Positions 1 to 6,735 of a stretch of 18,400 nt of DNA are shown here, piece after piece. A model generated the notes under the pieces. That model saw only the letters and a list, made by a program, of their open reading frames with translations, did not search any database and had not been told where the DNA came from. Origin of the DNA: JBCDBH01 sp039184055 (GTDB taxonomy: Bacteria > Acidobacteriota > Thermoanaerobaculia > Multivoradales > J023); contig JBCDBH010000081.1 in the NCBI GenBank assembly GCA_039184055.1, forward strand, positions 1 to 18,400, written 5' to 3'. The translations under genes were made by a program, and so were the position numbers. Position 1 is the first letter of the stretch. The number at the start of each line of letters is the position of its first letter.

Positions 1-13
1 ATCGACCGTTTGA

Positions 14-448
14 AGGCCGCTGCCACCAAACAGATACGGCACGAAACCTCTTGCCGTCGCCAAGCGCGGCCGCTCAGCAGCGTCGCGCGGAATTGTGTGC
101 TTGGTGTTGGTTGGTGACCATCTCTACGGTGTCGACAACGCCACCCTGCGCGCGGTCCAGGTGGAAGACGGCGGTCTGGCCTGGGCAAAGCGTGGTCTCG
201 GCAAAGGTTCCTTGATCGCCGCCGGTGATCTGCTCTATGTGCTCGGCGATCGCGGTGTCCTGGCCCTCGTCGAAGCCCGTGGCGACGGGTACCACGAGCA
301 CGGAAGGGTGCAAGCGATGACCGGTCGCTCGTGGACCGCGCCGAGTCTCGCCGACGGTGTGCTCTACCTCCGCGATCAAGACGAAATCGTCGCCTACGAT
401 CTGCGATCGACCCCCGCGGACGATCGACATGAGGAGACCGGCCGATGA
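14..448 (+). CDS. C-terminal part of a PQQ-like beta-propeller protein (5' end missing or broken)
   Basis: The readable frame encodes blades typical of PQQ-like (BamB-like) propellers: GDHLYGVDNATLRAV, then W-x-x-RGLGKGSL, then a blade ending TAPSLADGVLYLRD and AYDLR. These line up with the last blades of the propeller encoded at 4159-6582 (GHLYGF, TAPSFAGG, VRDLEK), so the two are paralogous domains. Family members are usually about 400 residues, so most of this protein lies to the left. The same frame has a TGA at 11-13, and residues read from 14 to about 90 do not look like propeller sequence, so either a frameshift lies near the window edge or the gene is decaying. No convincing start codon is visible. 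The stop (446-448) overlaps the ATG of the next gene, which suggests one transcript. The domain call is fairly sure; integrity is not. Confidence 0.6.
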   Translation, partial: RPLPPNRYGTKPLAVAKRGRSAASRGIVCLVLVGDHLYGVDNATLRAVQVEDGGLAWAKRGLGKGSLIAAGDLLYVLGDRGVLALVEARGDGYHEHGRVQAMTGRSWTAPSLADGVLYLRDQDEIVAYDLRSTPADDRHEETGR

Positions 449-1647
449 AAATCCTGATCACCCTTCTTTCCGTGCTGCTGCTGCCGCCTCTCCCCGTGGC
501 GGCCGACTCATCGGCCGACGAGATCGTCGAGCGCTATATCGCCGCGCGTGGTGGCGTCGACGCCTGGCGTGCGGTCGATACGATGGCGATCCGAGGCCGT
601 CACGTCAACTTCAGCGACGAAAACGACTTCGAGCTGCTTCGTCAACGCCCCGACCATTTCCGCATGCGGTTTACCCAGCTCGGCAATCCCGTGGTCTTCG
701 GGCACGACGCCACCGGCAGCTGGTGGCGTTTTCCCCTCTTCGGCTTCTCCTGGGCCTGGCGCACACCCGGCAACGATGCCGTGGTCCTCGCACGTCTCGC
801 GGATTTCGAACCGGCGCTTTTCGACGCCCATGGCAAAGGTCATCAGGTCGAGCTGATCGGTGAAGACGAAGTCGATGGCACCCCCACCATCGCCCTTCGC
901 CTCACCCGCGACGACGGCGCGACCGAAACCTGGCACCTCGATCCCGAGACCCATCTGGAAGTCGCGGTCGACGAGACCGTATGGGATCTCACTCAAGGGC
1001 CACACGACATGAACCGACGCACCTATTTCGACGAGTTTCGCGCCGTCGACGGTGTGGTGATCCCGCACTACATGGAGCAAGAGTACGGTGCCCGGCACGT
1101 CGTGATCTACGTCGACAACGTCGACGTGAATCCCGACATCGACGGCGACCCCTTTTCCATGCCGCCACCCCGAGGCATGGAAGCGCTACGGACGATCGCG
1201 GGAACATGGGATCTCACCATGTCTCGACCCGATCCACGTTCCGGTGAGTGGGTCGATGCCGCCAACGCCGACGTGAGCATCGAAACCGCGCTCGACGGCA
1301 TGATCCTCCGAGAGCACTATCAGTCGACCGCCGACGGTGGCCTCACCTGGGTGACCCGAGATTGGTCGTGGGACCGTTTTCGGGAACACTACCGGATCGT
1401 GGTCGGCGATAGCTTCACTGGACGACTCGATATCCTCGAAGGCACAAATGCTGAAGACGAATGGCTTGTCGTGGACGATGTCGCGTCCGGTACCTCGATC
1501 AGCATGCGTGGGCAAGTCATCCACCGACAAGAGCGGATTCAGATCGAGAGCCCAGATCGCTTCGTCATCGAACGTCATCGCTCGATCGATGGCGGCGAAT
1601 CCTGGCAGCTCGAGGAACGTCATACCTACGATCGCAGCGTTCCGTAG
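445..1647 (+). CDS. Secreted two-domain protein: LolA-like N-terminal domain plus DUF1579-like C-terminal domain
   Basis: The 400-residue product begins with a clear signal peptide (MKILITLLSVLLLPPLPVAA, cleavage about residue 20), so it is exported. Residues about 24-245 look like the periplasmic lipoprotein-sorting fold family: YIAARGGVDAWRAV near the start, strand-rich sequence with many His/Trp/Arg, and a segment beginning TYFDEFRAVDGVVIPHYME typical of LolA-like proteins that test a substrate surface. Residues about 250-400 begin with AGTWDLTMSRPDP and resemble the lipocalin-like DUF1579 family. No catalytic motif is apparent and I do not know the function. The start ATG overlaps the upstream stop as ATGA, and GAGGAG at 431-436 is a good ribosome site. 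It is probably co-transcribed with the propeller gene upstream. The domain assignments rest on recognition, not alignment. Confidence 0.8.
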   Translation: MKILITLLSVLLLPPLPVAADSSADEIVERYIAARGGVDAWRAVDTMAIRGRHVNFSDENDFELLRQRPDHFRMRFTQLGNPVVFGHDATGSWWRFPLFGFSWAWRTPGNDAVVLARLADFEPALFDAHGKGHQVELIGEDEVDGTPTIALRLTRDDGATETWHLDPETHLEVAVDETVWDLTQGPHDMNRRTYFDEFRAVDGVVIPHYMEQEYGARHVVIYVDNVDVNPDIDGDPFSMPPPRGMEALRTIAGTWDLTMSRPDPRSGEWVDAANADVSIETALDGMILREHYQSTADGGLTWVTRDWSWDRFREHYRIVVGDSFTGRLDILEGTNAEDEWLVVDDVASGTSISMRGQVIHRQERIQIESPDRFVIERHRSIDGGESWQLEERHTYDRSVP

Positions 1648-1662
1648 CCGGAGGATCCGGCT
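1646..1662 (+). terminator. Short hairpin at the end of the secreted-protein gene
   Basis: AGCCGGA, loop GGA, TCCGGCT forms a perfect 7-bp stem that overlaps the TAG stop at 1645-1647. There is no T run after it, so it may slow or protect transcript ends rather than terminate by itself. The stronger hairpin at 1784-1825 may be the real terminator. Confidence 0.3.
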
Positions 1663-1680
1663 CCGAGACACCTCTGGGGG

Positions 1681-1709
1681 TTGACGACAGGACAATGCTG
1701 AAATAGCAT
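1681..1709 (+). promoter_or_regulatory. Candidate sigma70-type promoter in the gap before the oxidase subunit gene
   Basis: TTGACG (1681-1686, five of six consensus bases) is followed after exactly 17 bp by TAGCAT (1704-1709, four of six). Initiation would be expected near 1716, inside the palindrome CGTGATCACG (1715-1724). The -10 also sits in a small inverted repeat ATGCT/AGCAT (1695-1709). Transcription from here would meet the hairpin terminator at 1784-1825 before reaching the oxidase subunit gene. Support is by consensus match only. Confidence 0.4.
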
Positions 1710-1714
1710 GAATT

Positions 1715-1730
1715 CGTGATCACGGTCACG
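1715..1730 (+). promoter_or_regulatory. CRP/FNR-family-like dyad CGTGA-N6-TCACG
   Basis: CGTGA (1715-1719) and TCACG (1726-1730) are separated by 6 bp, giving the GTGA-N6-TCAC core of CRP-type sites. The site covers the predicted start point of the promoter at 1681-1709, where a bound protein would repress. An adenylate cyclase gene lies at the right end of this window, so cAMP signalling in the organism is likely. An 8-base core like this can arise by chance in a window of this size. Confidence 0.25.
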
Positions 1731-1783
1731 GCGAACACCTCGGATGCCCGCGACCACCTTCACGAGTCCTCTATGCTTCCTCC

Positions 1784-1835
1784 AGGAGCGGGTGGCTTTC
1801 CCCTCCACCTTTGCTGCCCGCTCCTAGCCCTTTTC
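1784..1835 (+). terminator. Rho-independent terminator-like hairpin
   Basis: AGGAGCGGGTGGC (1784-1796) pairs with GCTGCCCGCTCCT (1813-1825): 13 pairs including two G-U wobbles, nine of them an uninterrupted perfect outer stem, with a 16-nt pyrimidine-rich loop. Four Ts (1831-1834) follow shortly after. It could end the transcript of the upstream gene, or act as an attenuator or end a short RNA started at about 1716. Confidence 0.55.
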
Positions 1836-1929
1836 CCCACTCACGAAACGGATCCTTCGGCACGATTGTCACCGACGACATAGAATCGGTCTTGGCGGCC
1901 GAGGCGAAGCCTTCCTCGCGAGCCGTGTG

Positions 1930-2535
1930 ATGCCTATGTCGAAAGTCCTCCCCTTCAGCCTCGAACCCAATATCGACGAAAACGAGCTGGGCAATGCGCG
2001 GCTCGGCATGTGGCTATTCCTGATCTCGGAGCTCGTCCTCTTCGCCGCGCTCTTCGTGCTCTATCTGCAGATTCGCGGCCATGCCGACGAGTGGCCCCGA
2101 GGCGCCGACTACCTCGACATCCCGGCGGGTGTACTGAGCTCGGCAATGCTCATCGTGTCGAGCATCACCATGATGCTGGCGTGGAACGCCGCTCGGGAAC
2201 GAAAGCGAAGACGTTTTCAGACCACCCTCGGTCTGACGATCCTTCTCGGTACGGCCTATATGGTGATCAAGATCTGGGAGTACCAGGTCAAGCTGGCCGC
2301 CGGTCTGATGCCATCGACCAATTTCTTCCTCGGTCTCTACTACACGACGACGGGCGTCCATGTCTTCCACGCGCTTTGTGGGGTGCTTTACAACGCTTAT
2401 CTCTGGGGTCCAGGTAGCCGGCTCTGGGACAAGCGCCCGGTACGGTTCGCCAATCAGGTCGAGCTCGCTGGTCTGTTCTGGCATTTCGTCGATATCGTGT
2501 GGCTCTTCCTCTTCCCGATGCTTTACCTACTCTGA
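1930..2535 (+). CDS. Heme-copper oxidase subunit III family protein (CoxIII/NorE-like)
   Basis: The 201-residue inner-membrane protein has five hydrophobic helices (about 26-48, 67-88, 98-117, 132-158, 177-201), matching the short five-helix form of cytochrome oxidase subunit III. Family marks are visible: the buried Glu in LISELVLF (E34), KIWEY (E117), TGVHVFHALCG (H144, H147) and WHFVDIVWLFLF near the end. Subunit III supports proton uptake and stability of the oxidase. The stand-alone member NorE accompanies nitric oxide reductase. No subunit I or II gene is in view, so the partner enzyme is unknown. It is followed after only 3 bp by a two-helix protein, as norE is followed by norF in nor operons. 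Starts at 1927 (GTG), 1930 (ATG) and 1936 (ATG) are all possible; none has a strong ribosome site. Confidence 0.9.
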   Translation: MPMSKVLPFSLEPNIDENELGNARLGMWLFLISELVLFAALFVLYLQIRGHADEWPRGADYLDIPAGVLSSAMLIVSSITMMLAWNAARERKRRRFQTTLGLTILLGTAYMVIKIWEYQVKLAAGLMPSTNFFLGLYYTTTGVHVFHALCGVLYNAYLWGPGSRLWDKRPVRFANQVELAGLFWHFVDIVWLFLFPMLYLL

Positions 2536-2538
2536 GTC

Positions 2539-2748
2539 GTGCCCAGTCTCAAAGCTCTCCACGTCCTTTTTGTGTTCTTGGCGACGATCTTCGCCATGGT
2601 CGTCGGCCTGTATGCGCTCGGCGAGCTGGCCGCCGGTGCGGGACGCGCCTACCTCATGATCGCCGTGCTGTCGTTGAGCGCGGCCATCGCTTTGGTGGTC
2701 TATGGCGGCTTCTATCTGATCAAGTACCGTGACTCGGGGTGGTTTTGA
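2539..2748 (+). CDS. Small two-helix membrane protein (NorF-like or oxidase accessory)
   Basis: This 69-residue protein starts with GTG, 3 bp after the subunit III stop, and ends in the TGATG overlap with the hydrolase gene. It is almost all membrane: helices at about 6-28 (LHVLFVFLATIFAMVVGLYA) and 37-60 (YLMIAVLSLSAAIALVVYGG), then a short charged tail YLIKYRDSGWF. Position, size and topology resemble NorF or the small subunit IV-type proteins that follow oxidase subunit III genes. I cannot tell these apart, and sequence identity to either was not tested. Tight packing between recognised genes and a non-random composition make it a real gene. Confidence 0.75.
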   Translation: MPSLKALHVLFVFLATIFAMVVGLYALGELAAGAGRAYLMIAVLSLSAAIALVVYGGFYLIKYRDSGWF

Positions 2749-3533
2749 TGCGTGTCGAAACGATCGACGATCGTGGTCAGGGAATGCCGATTGTCTACAC
2801 GCCCGGTATCGATGGCACCGGTTGGCTGCTGCTCGATCAGGCGCCACGGATCGCATCACGTTTCCGGTTGATCCGTCTGCGCTATGTCGATGGCGGCGAC
2901 GACACCTACGAATCCATGGCCGCCTCGCTCGCCGAAGCGCTCGACCATGCGTCCATCGAGCGCGCCGTGCTCTTGGCCGAGTCCTTCGGTGGCGCGGTCG
3001 CCATGCAGACCGCGATCAGCTACCCCGATCGCGTCGCCGCGCTGGCCATCGTCAACAGCTTTCCGTATTTTCAGCGCCGGCCGCATCTCGAGCTATCACG
3101 GCTAGGTGCCGCTCTCACTCCGCGCTGGCTATGGCGGCTCGGCCGTCAGGTTTTGGCCGCGCATTTGCTCTTCGGTGAGCGACGCGAACGAGAAGCGATC
3201 GCGCGTTTCAAGGCGCTCGACGGTCGACACATGATCGGCCCGCTCTACCGGCGTCGTCTCGACATGATCCGCCGGCTCGATTTGCGCCCCCGACTCAGCG
3301 AGATCCACCACCCCACGACGCTTGTCGTCGGCGATCGTGATCGCATCGTCGATAGTGTCCAGCAAGCGCGGATCATGCGTGGCGCGATGCGCGCGGCGCG
3401 GATCGAGGTCGTTCAAGGCGGCGGGCACCTCATCCTGCCCTTGGCCACGATCCATTGGCCGGAACGGCTCGCCGAGCTCATCGCGCGGTGCAATCCGCCC
3501 ACCGACCAGGCGGCGAATCCGGTACCATCGTAA
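2748..3533 (+). CDS. Alpha/beta-hydrolase fold protein
   Basis: The 261-residue protein has the full hydrolase layout: the early turn TPGIDGTGWL (oxyanion region, residues 18-27), the nucleophile elbow LLAESFGGAVA with Ser79, an acid in VVGDRDRIVD (Asp198) and a base in GGGHLILPL (His227). The elbow reads A-E-S-F-G rather than the usual G-x-S-x-G, a tolerated small-residue change. There is no signal peptide, so it should be cytoplasmic. Substrate is unknown: esterase, lipase-like or thioesterase roles are all open. The ATG shares its A with the previous stop (TGATG) and a G-rich ribosome site lies at 2736-2742; an alternative GTG is three codons upstream. Translational coupling to the small membrane protein is likely. 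Confidence 0.85.
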   Translation: MRVETIDDRGQGMPIVYTPGIDGTGWLLLDQAPRIASRFRLIRLRYVDGGDDTYESMAASLAEALDHASIERAVLLAESFGGAVAMQTAISYPDRVAALAIVNSFPYFQRRPHLELSRLGAALTPRWLWRLGRQVLAAHLLFGERREREAIARFKALDGRHMIGPLYRRRLDMIRRLDLRPRLSEIHHPTTLVVGDRDRIVDSVQQARIMRGAMRAARIEVVQGGGHLILPLATIHWPERLAELIARCNPPTDQAANPVPS

Positions 3534-3549
3534 TCAGGGGGAAGGCTTA

Positions 3550-4125
3550 GTGTCCGAAGACTTCAGGCGACTCGCGCTCGATCGGATTCGCGAGCGTGAT
3601 CACGCCATTGCACCGCCACCAAACGAGATCGTCAAACTCCCGTCACCGTGGTTCACGGTACGACCGGGCCCCGTCCAGATCCTCGTGCTGCACGCCATGG
3701 GCGAGTGGGTTGCCCGTGACGATGGCTTTCAGCATTGCACCGACCTGCTCTACAACCTCGGCCTGTCGGTCCACGCTCTCTGTCTGCCCGACGGTCGGAT
3801 CGTCGAATGCGTCGCGGCCGAGAACGTCGCGTACCATGCCGGTCCGCACAACGCCACGAGTGTCGGGATGGAGATCGTCGTGGCGGGCGCCCACAATCTC
3901 GACAGTCTTTACGAGCGCATCGCCGACGTCGACAATCCACCCTTTCGACCCGCTCAGTACGAATCGGCCGGGTGGTGGTTCCGCAAACAGGCGAACCGTT
4001 TCGACCTCGACTTCTCCGCGATCAAGACGCACGCCGAGCTCGACCCGCAACGCAAACGCGACCCTGGCGCGGCCTTTGATCTCGAGGCGTTCCGACTCGC
4101 GTTCGACAACGCCCGGACCGGCTGA
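3550..4125 (+). CDS. AmpD-like N-acetylmuramoyl-L-alanine amidase (Amidase_2 family)
   Basis: The 191-residue enzyme should cleave the bond between N-acetylmuramic acid and the stem peptide. The zinc ligands fit AmpD: His48 in LVLHAMG, His161 in KTHAELDP and Asp171 in KRDPGAAF, with the catalytic-site Lys169 ten residues after the second His region as in AmpD and a Glu in SVGMEIV (E108). There is no signal peptide, so a cytosolic role in recycling muropeptides is more likely than wall hydrolysis outside. The GTG start at 3550 has the strong ribosome site AGGGGGAAGG at 3537-3546, just 16 bp after the hydrolase gene, so it is probably the last gene of this run. The open frame extends upstream through the hydrolase gene, but that part is not amidase sequence. 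Confidence 0.9.
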   Translation: MSEDFRRLALDRIRERDHAIAPPPNEIVKLPSPWFTVRPGPVQILVLHAMGEWVARDDGFQHCTDLLYNLGLSVHALCLPDGRIVECVAAENVAYHAGPHNATSVGMEIVVAGAHNLDSLYERIADVDNPPFRPAQYESAGWWFRKQANRFDLDFSAIKTHAELDPQRKRDPGAAFDLEAFRLAFDNARTG

Positions 4126-4158
4126 CCCCCGACCGAGCGTTATGGATCAGGCCTTCGC

Positions 4159-6582
4159 TCAGCCACCACTCCCGGGAAAGAAACGGGTGAGCAGATCGCC
4201 ATAACGAGCTCGCCAGCTCGCCCAACCGGCCGCTCCCGGCGCCAGGTCGATGCTCACGTTGGCCCCGGCGGTCCGCAAAGCATCGGCCATCTCCTTACTA
4301 TCCTTGGCCGAGCGGATGTCACCAAAATCGTAGTCGTAACGGCACCAGCCGACCCAGAACTCACCACCCGGCGCCGATCCGGTCTTCAGAGTGCTCATCA
4401 GCGGCAAGCGAACTTGAGCTGGCAAATACGCCGACTGGCTCCCCACCTTGCTGAACAACCCGGGCCGCTGCACAGCGACATTGACCGCCGCCGAGCCACC
4501 GCTCGCCGCGCCGATGATCGCGCGCGCCGACGGGTCGGAGATGACCCGATAACGCTTCTCGAGCGCCGGGAGAATCTCCTCGGCGACGATCTTGGGATAG
4601 AGCTCGGCCTGGTCGTAGACGAACTCACCTCGGACCCGTGACAGCAAAGCCACGATCACCGGCGCCAGCTCGCCCGAGGCGATCAAATTGTCCAAGGTGT
4701 GATCGAGCGCGGCTTGATCCAGGGCGCTGTCACCGTTGTTGAAAAGCACCAGTGGATAACGCGCCGCGCTGTCGTCGTACCCGGGTGGCAGATACACCCG
4801 AATCTCCCGCTCGCCCGGGTCGGGATTCACCGCACTGGTCAACTTGAAGCTATCGATACGACCTCGCGCCGTCTCCGCCGAGGGCTCGACGACATGGCTC
4901 GGCGCGCGCCAACGAGGCATACGCAGCTCCGAGCTCCGGCCGAACACGCTACCCAGGGTGAGCGGATTCGACGGATCGGTCACGACGGTGCCGAAATTGG
5001 TGTTGAAGCGGTACTCGTACACGCTCTCGGGATCGAGCTCGAGCGAGTACACCCACATATCGGTGCCCGGTAGGTTGGTCATCGATTCCTCGACCCCAGG
5101 CTGAAAAAAGTTTCCGGTCACGGCGGCATCGTCGAGGTCGTCGTGAAGAATGAAATGCGTCAGACCACTCTGTTCGACGACCGGCATGCTCGCCTGCGCC
5201 GCCACCCATGCCGCCGCACGCGTCTTGCGCTCGGCGAAGGGAACGGCGTTCAGCTCATGCGCCAGCTCACCGACGACACCCGAGAGCTCCGTCGTAGCCA
5301 GCGTCTCGGCCAGCGACGCGGCTTCATCGGTGATGTCGACGCGCGCCATCTTCTCCAGATCGCGCACGAAAATCGCGCCACCGGCAAAGCTCGGCGCCGT
5401 GTAGGTCTGGGTCGAGAACACCGGCACCCGGGCCATTTCTTCGTACCCGGTCGGCTGCGCCTTGGCGACCACGACGTTGCCTTGCGCACCGACGATCAAC
5501 AGATGATCGTCGACCAGCGTCATACTGCCGAGACCACCAGGCGGGCGCGACTTCCATGCGACCTTTCCGGTCGTGGCATCCACCGCGGTGAGAAACCGGC
5601 CGTTGAAACCATAGAGATGACCCTCATGGTAAATCGGCATGCCGTACGTGCGCTTGAGATCTCCCGAACGCCACACCTCGGACACGACAGCGTTCGTGAC
5701 CCGATACATCGCGGCCTCGTTCTCGAAGGTCACGACGATGCCGTCGTCGCCCACCTTCACCGGCTGGCCCGAACCTTCGTGCACGGCATCGGCCGGATGA
5801 TGTTCGTGTCGCCACAGGCGCTCGCCATTGCGTGGATCGATCCCCACCAGCTCGTGGTTGGTCACCGCGACTACCTGGCGACGGCCATCGAGATCCATCA
5901 CGGTCGGGGTCTGATAGGCCACGGTGTCGTCACCGATCGCCCAGCGAAGCGAGCCGGAATCACGTGAAAAGCCCGAGACCGCGTAGGTGCCGGGCCCACC
6001 GGTGAGCACCACCAAAATGTCGTCGACCACCACCGGCGAGGTCGTATAGCCGTATTCAGGCTTGCGGCTCTTCTCGCCCTCTTCGAGCTTGCGACGCCAG
6101 ACTTCCTGGCCGTCATCGAGCCTGGCCGCGACCAGATCGCCCCATGCCCCGAGGGCGTAGACGACCCCGTCGGCAACGGTCGGCGAGCTCAACGGGCCAT
6201 CGTCGGAGCCATCGTGCCCGGCATACATCGCCGCGACCTTGAGCCGCCAGATCTCGTCGCCCGTCTCGGCATCGAACGCACCGAGCAGGTCGTCGATGCC
6301 ATCGGTAAAGAAGGTCACCACGCGACCCTCCACGACGGCAATTCCCGAATACCCCGAGCCGAGATCACGAGACCAGCTGACTTCGAGCCCGACCGAATCA
6401 CCGAACACGTCCGTGGCCACCGAGCGCCCGTCCTGGAACGGGCCGCGGAATTGTGGCCAGTCGTCCCGGCTGTCGGTGGCCAGAGCCGGCGTGACGGCAA
6501 TGATGGACACCAAGAGGAAGAGCGCGACACATGCGAGCGGGCGGTAGCGAAACGGTTGATTCGGCACGAATTGGATCTCCAT
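4159..6582 (-). CDS. Secreted fusion: PQQ-like beta-propeller, CBM48/E-set domain and inactive-looking esterase domain
   Basis: The 807-residue protein has an export signal (hydrophobic residues 17-33, cleavage near ALA-T at 35-36). Residues 42-415 form a PQQ-like propeller beginning WPQFRGPFQDGRS, with repeated blade ends such as DAETGDEIW, DATTGKVAW and TAPSFAGG. Residues about 470-550 look like the Ig-like domain in front of enterochelin-esterase-type enzymes (VTGNFFQPG, YEYRFNTNFG, DPSNPLT). Residues about 575-803 are a Fes/esterase-D-type alpha/beta hydrolase (REIRVYLPPGYD, ARYPLVLFNNGD, IIGAASGGSAA, AGWASWRARYGDLL). The nucleophile position of the family motif G-x-S-x-G-G is Ala693 and the usual His of GGHDW is Ala785, so hydrolysis is probably lost. 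The ATG at 6582 is chosen because a signal peptide follows and GGCGGA lies about 10 nt upstream. Confidence 0.85.
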   Translation of the reverse strand: MEIQFVPNQPFRYRPLACVALFLLVSIIAVTPALATDSRDDWPQFRGPFQDGRSVATDVFGDSVGLEVSWSRDLGSGYSGIAVVEGRVVTFFTDGIDDLLGAFDAETGDEIWRLKVAAMYAGHDGSDDGPLSSPTVADGVVYALGAWGDLVAARLDDGQEVWRRKLEEGEKSRKPEYGYTTSPVVVDDILVVLTGGPGTYAVSGFSRDSGSLRWAIGDDTVAYQTPTVMDLDGRRQVVAVTNHELVGIDPRNGERLWRHEHHPADAVHEGSGQPVKVGDDGIVVTFENEAAMYRVTNAVVSEVWRSGDLKRTYGMPIYHEGHLYGFNGRFLTAVDATTGKVAWKSRPPGGLGSMTLVDDHLLIVGAQGNVVVAKAQPTGYEEMARVPVFSTQTYTAPSFAGGAIFVRDLEKMARVDITDEAASLAETLATTELSGVVGELAHELNAVPFAERKTRAAAWVAAQASMPVVEQSGLTHFILHDDLDDAAVTGNFFQPGVEESMTNLPGTDMWVYSLELDPESVYEYRFNTNFGTVVTDPSNPLTLGSVFGRSSELRMPRWRAPSHVVEPSAETARGRIDSFKLTSAVNPDPGEREIRVYLPPGYDDSAARYPLVLFNNGDSALDQAALDHTLDNLIASGELAPVIVALLSRVRGEFVYDQAELYPKIVAEEILPALEKRYRVISDPSARAIIGAASGGSAAVNVAVQRPGLFSKVGSQSAYLPAQVRLPLMSTLKTGSAPGGEFWVGWCRYDYDFGDIRSAKDSKEMADALRTAGANVSIDLAPGAAGWASWRARYGDLLTRFFPGSGG

Positions 6583-6658
6583 CGTCAAATTATCCGCCTT
6601 TCGATTACGCTCATCGTGGCATAGGGTTCGGTGTCTTCGCCCGAGCATCGTCAACGTC

Positions 6659-6678
6659 GTGTAAATCCTCGCTACACT
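6659..6678. promoter_or_regulatory. Inverted repeat and -10-like box in the divergent gap 6583-6735
   Basis: GTGTA (6659-6663) and TACAC (6673-6677) form a 5-bp inverted repeat with a 9-bp spacer. The right arm runs into TACACT (6673-6678), a fair -10 box for the forward transporter gene; no good -35 is visible. The site lies between divergent genes, so a shared operator is possible. The match is weak and rests on one sequence. Confidence 0.2.
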
Positions 6679-6735
6679 ACGCGCCCCTGGAGTGATCGAG
6701 CCCATCGTGCGTCCATTCACCGACACGAGCCCACC

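Noticed and set aside
3322..3549. Upstream extension of the amidase reading frame
   Set aside because: It overlaps the hydrolase gene in another frame and reads as Ser/Arg-rich shadow sequence; GTG 3550 has a strong ribosome site.
6631..6735. Longer start for the MFS transporter
   Set aside because: The extra 35 residues are Arg/His/Pro-rich and cover the likely promoter; MFS proteins of this type begin shortly before helix 1.
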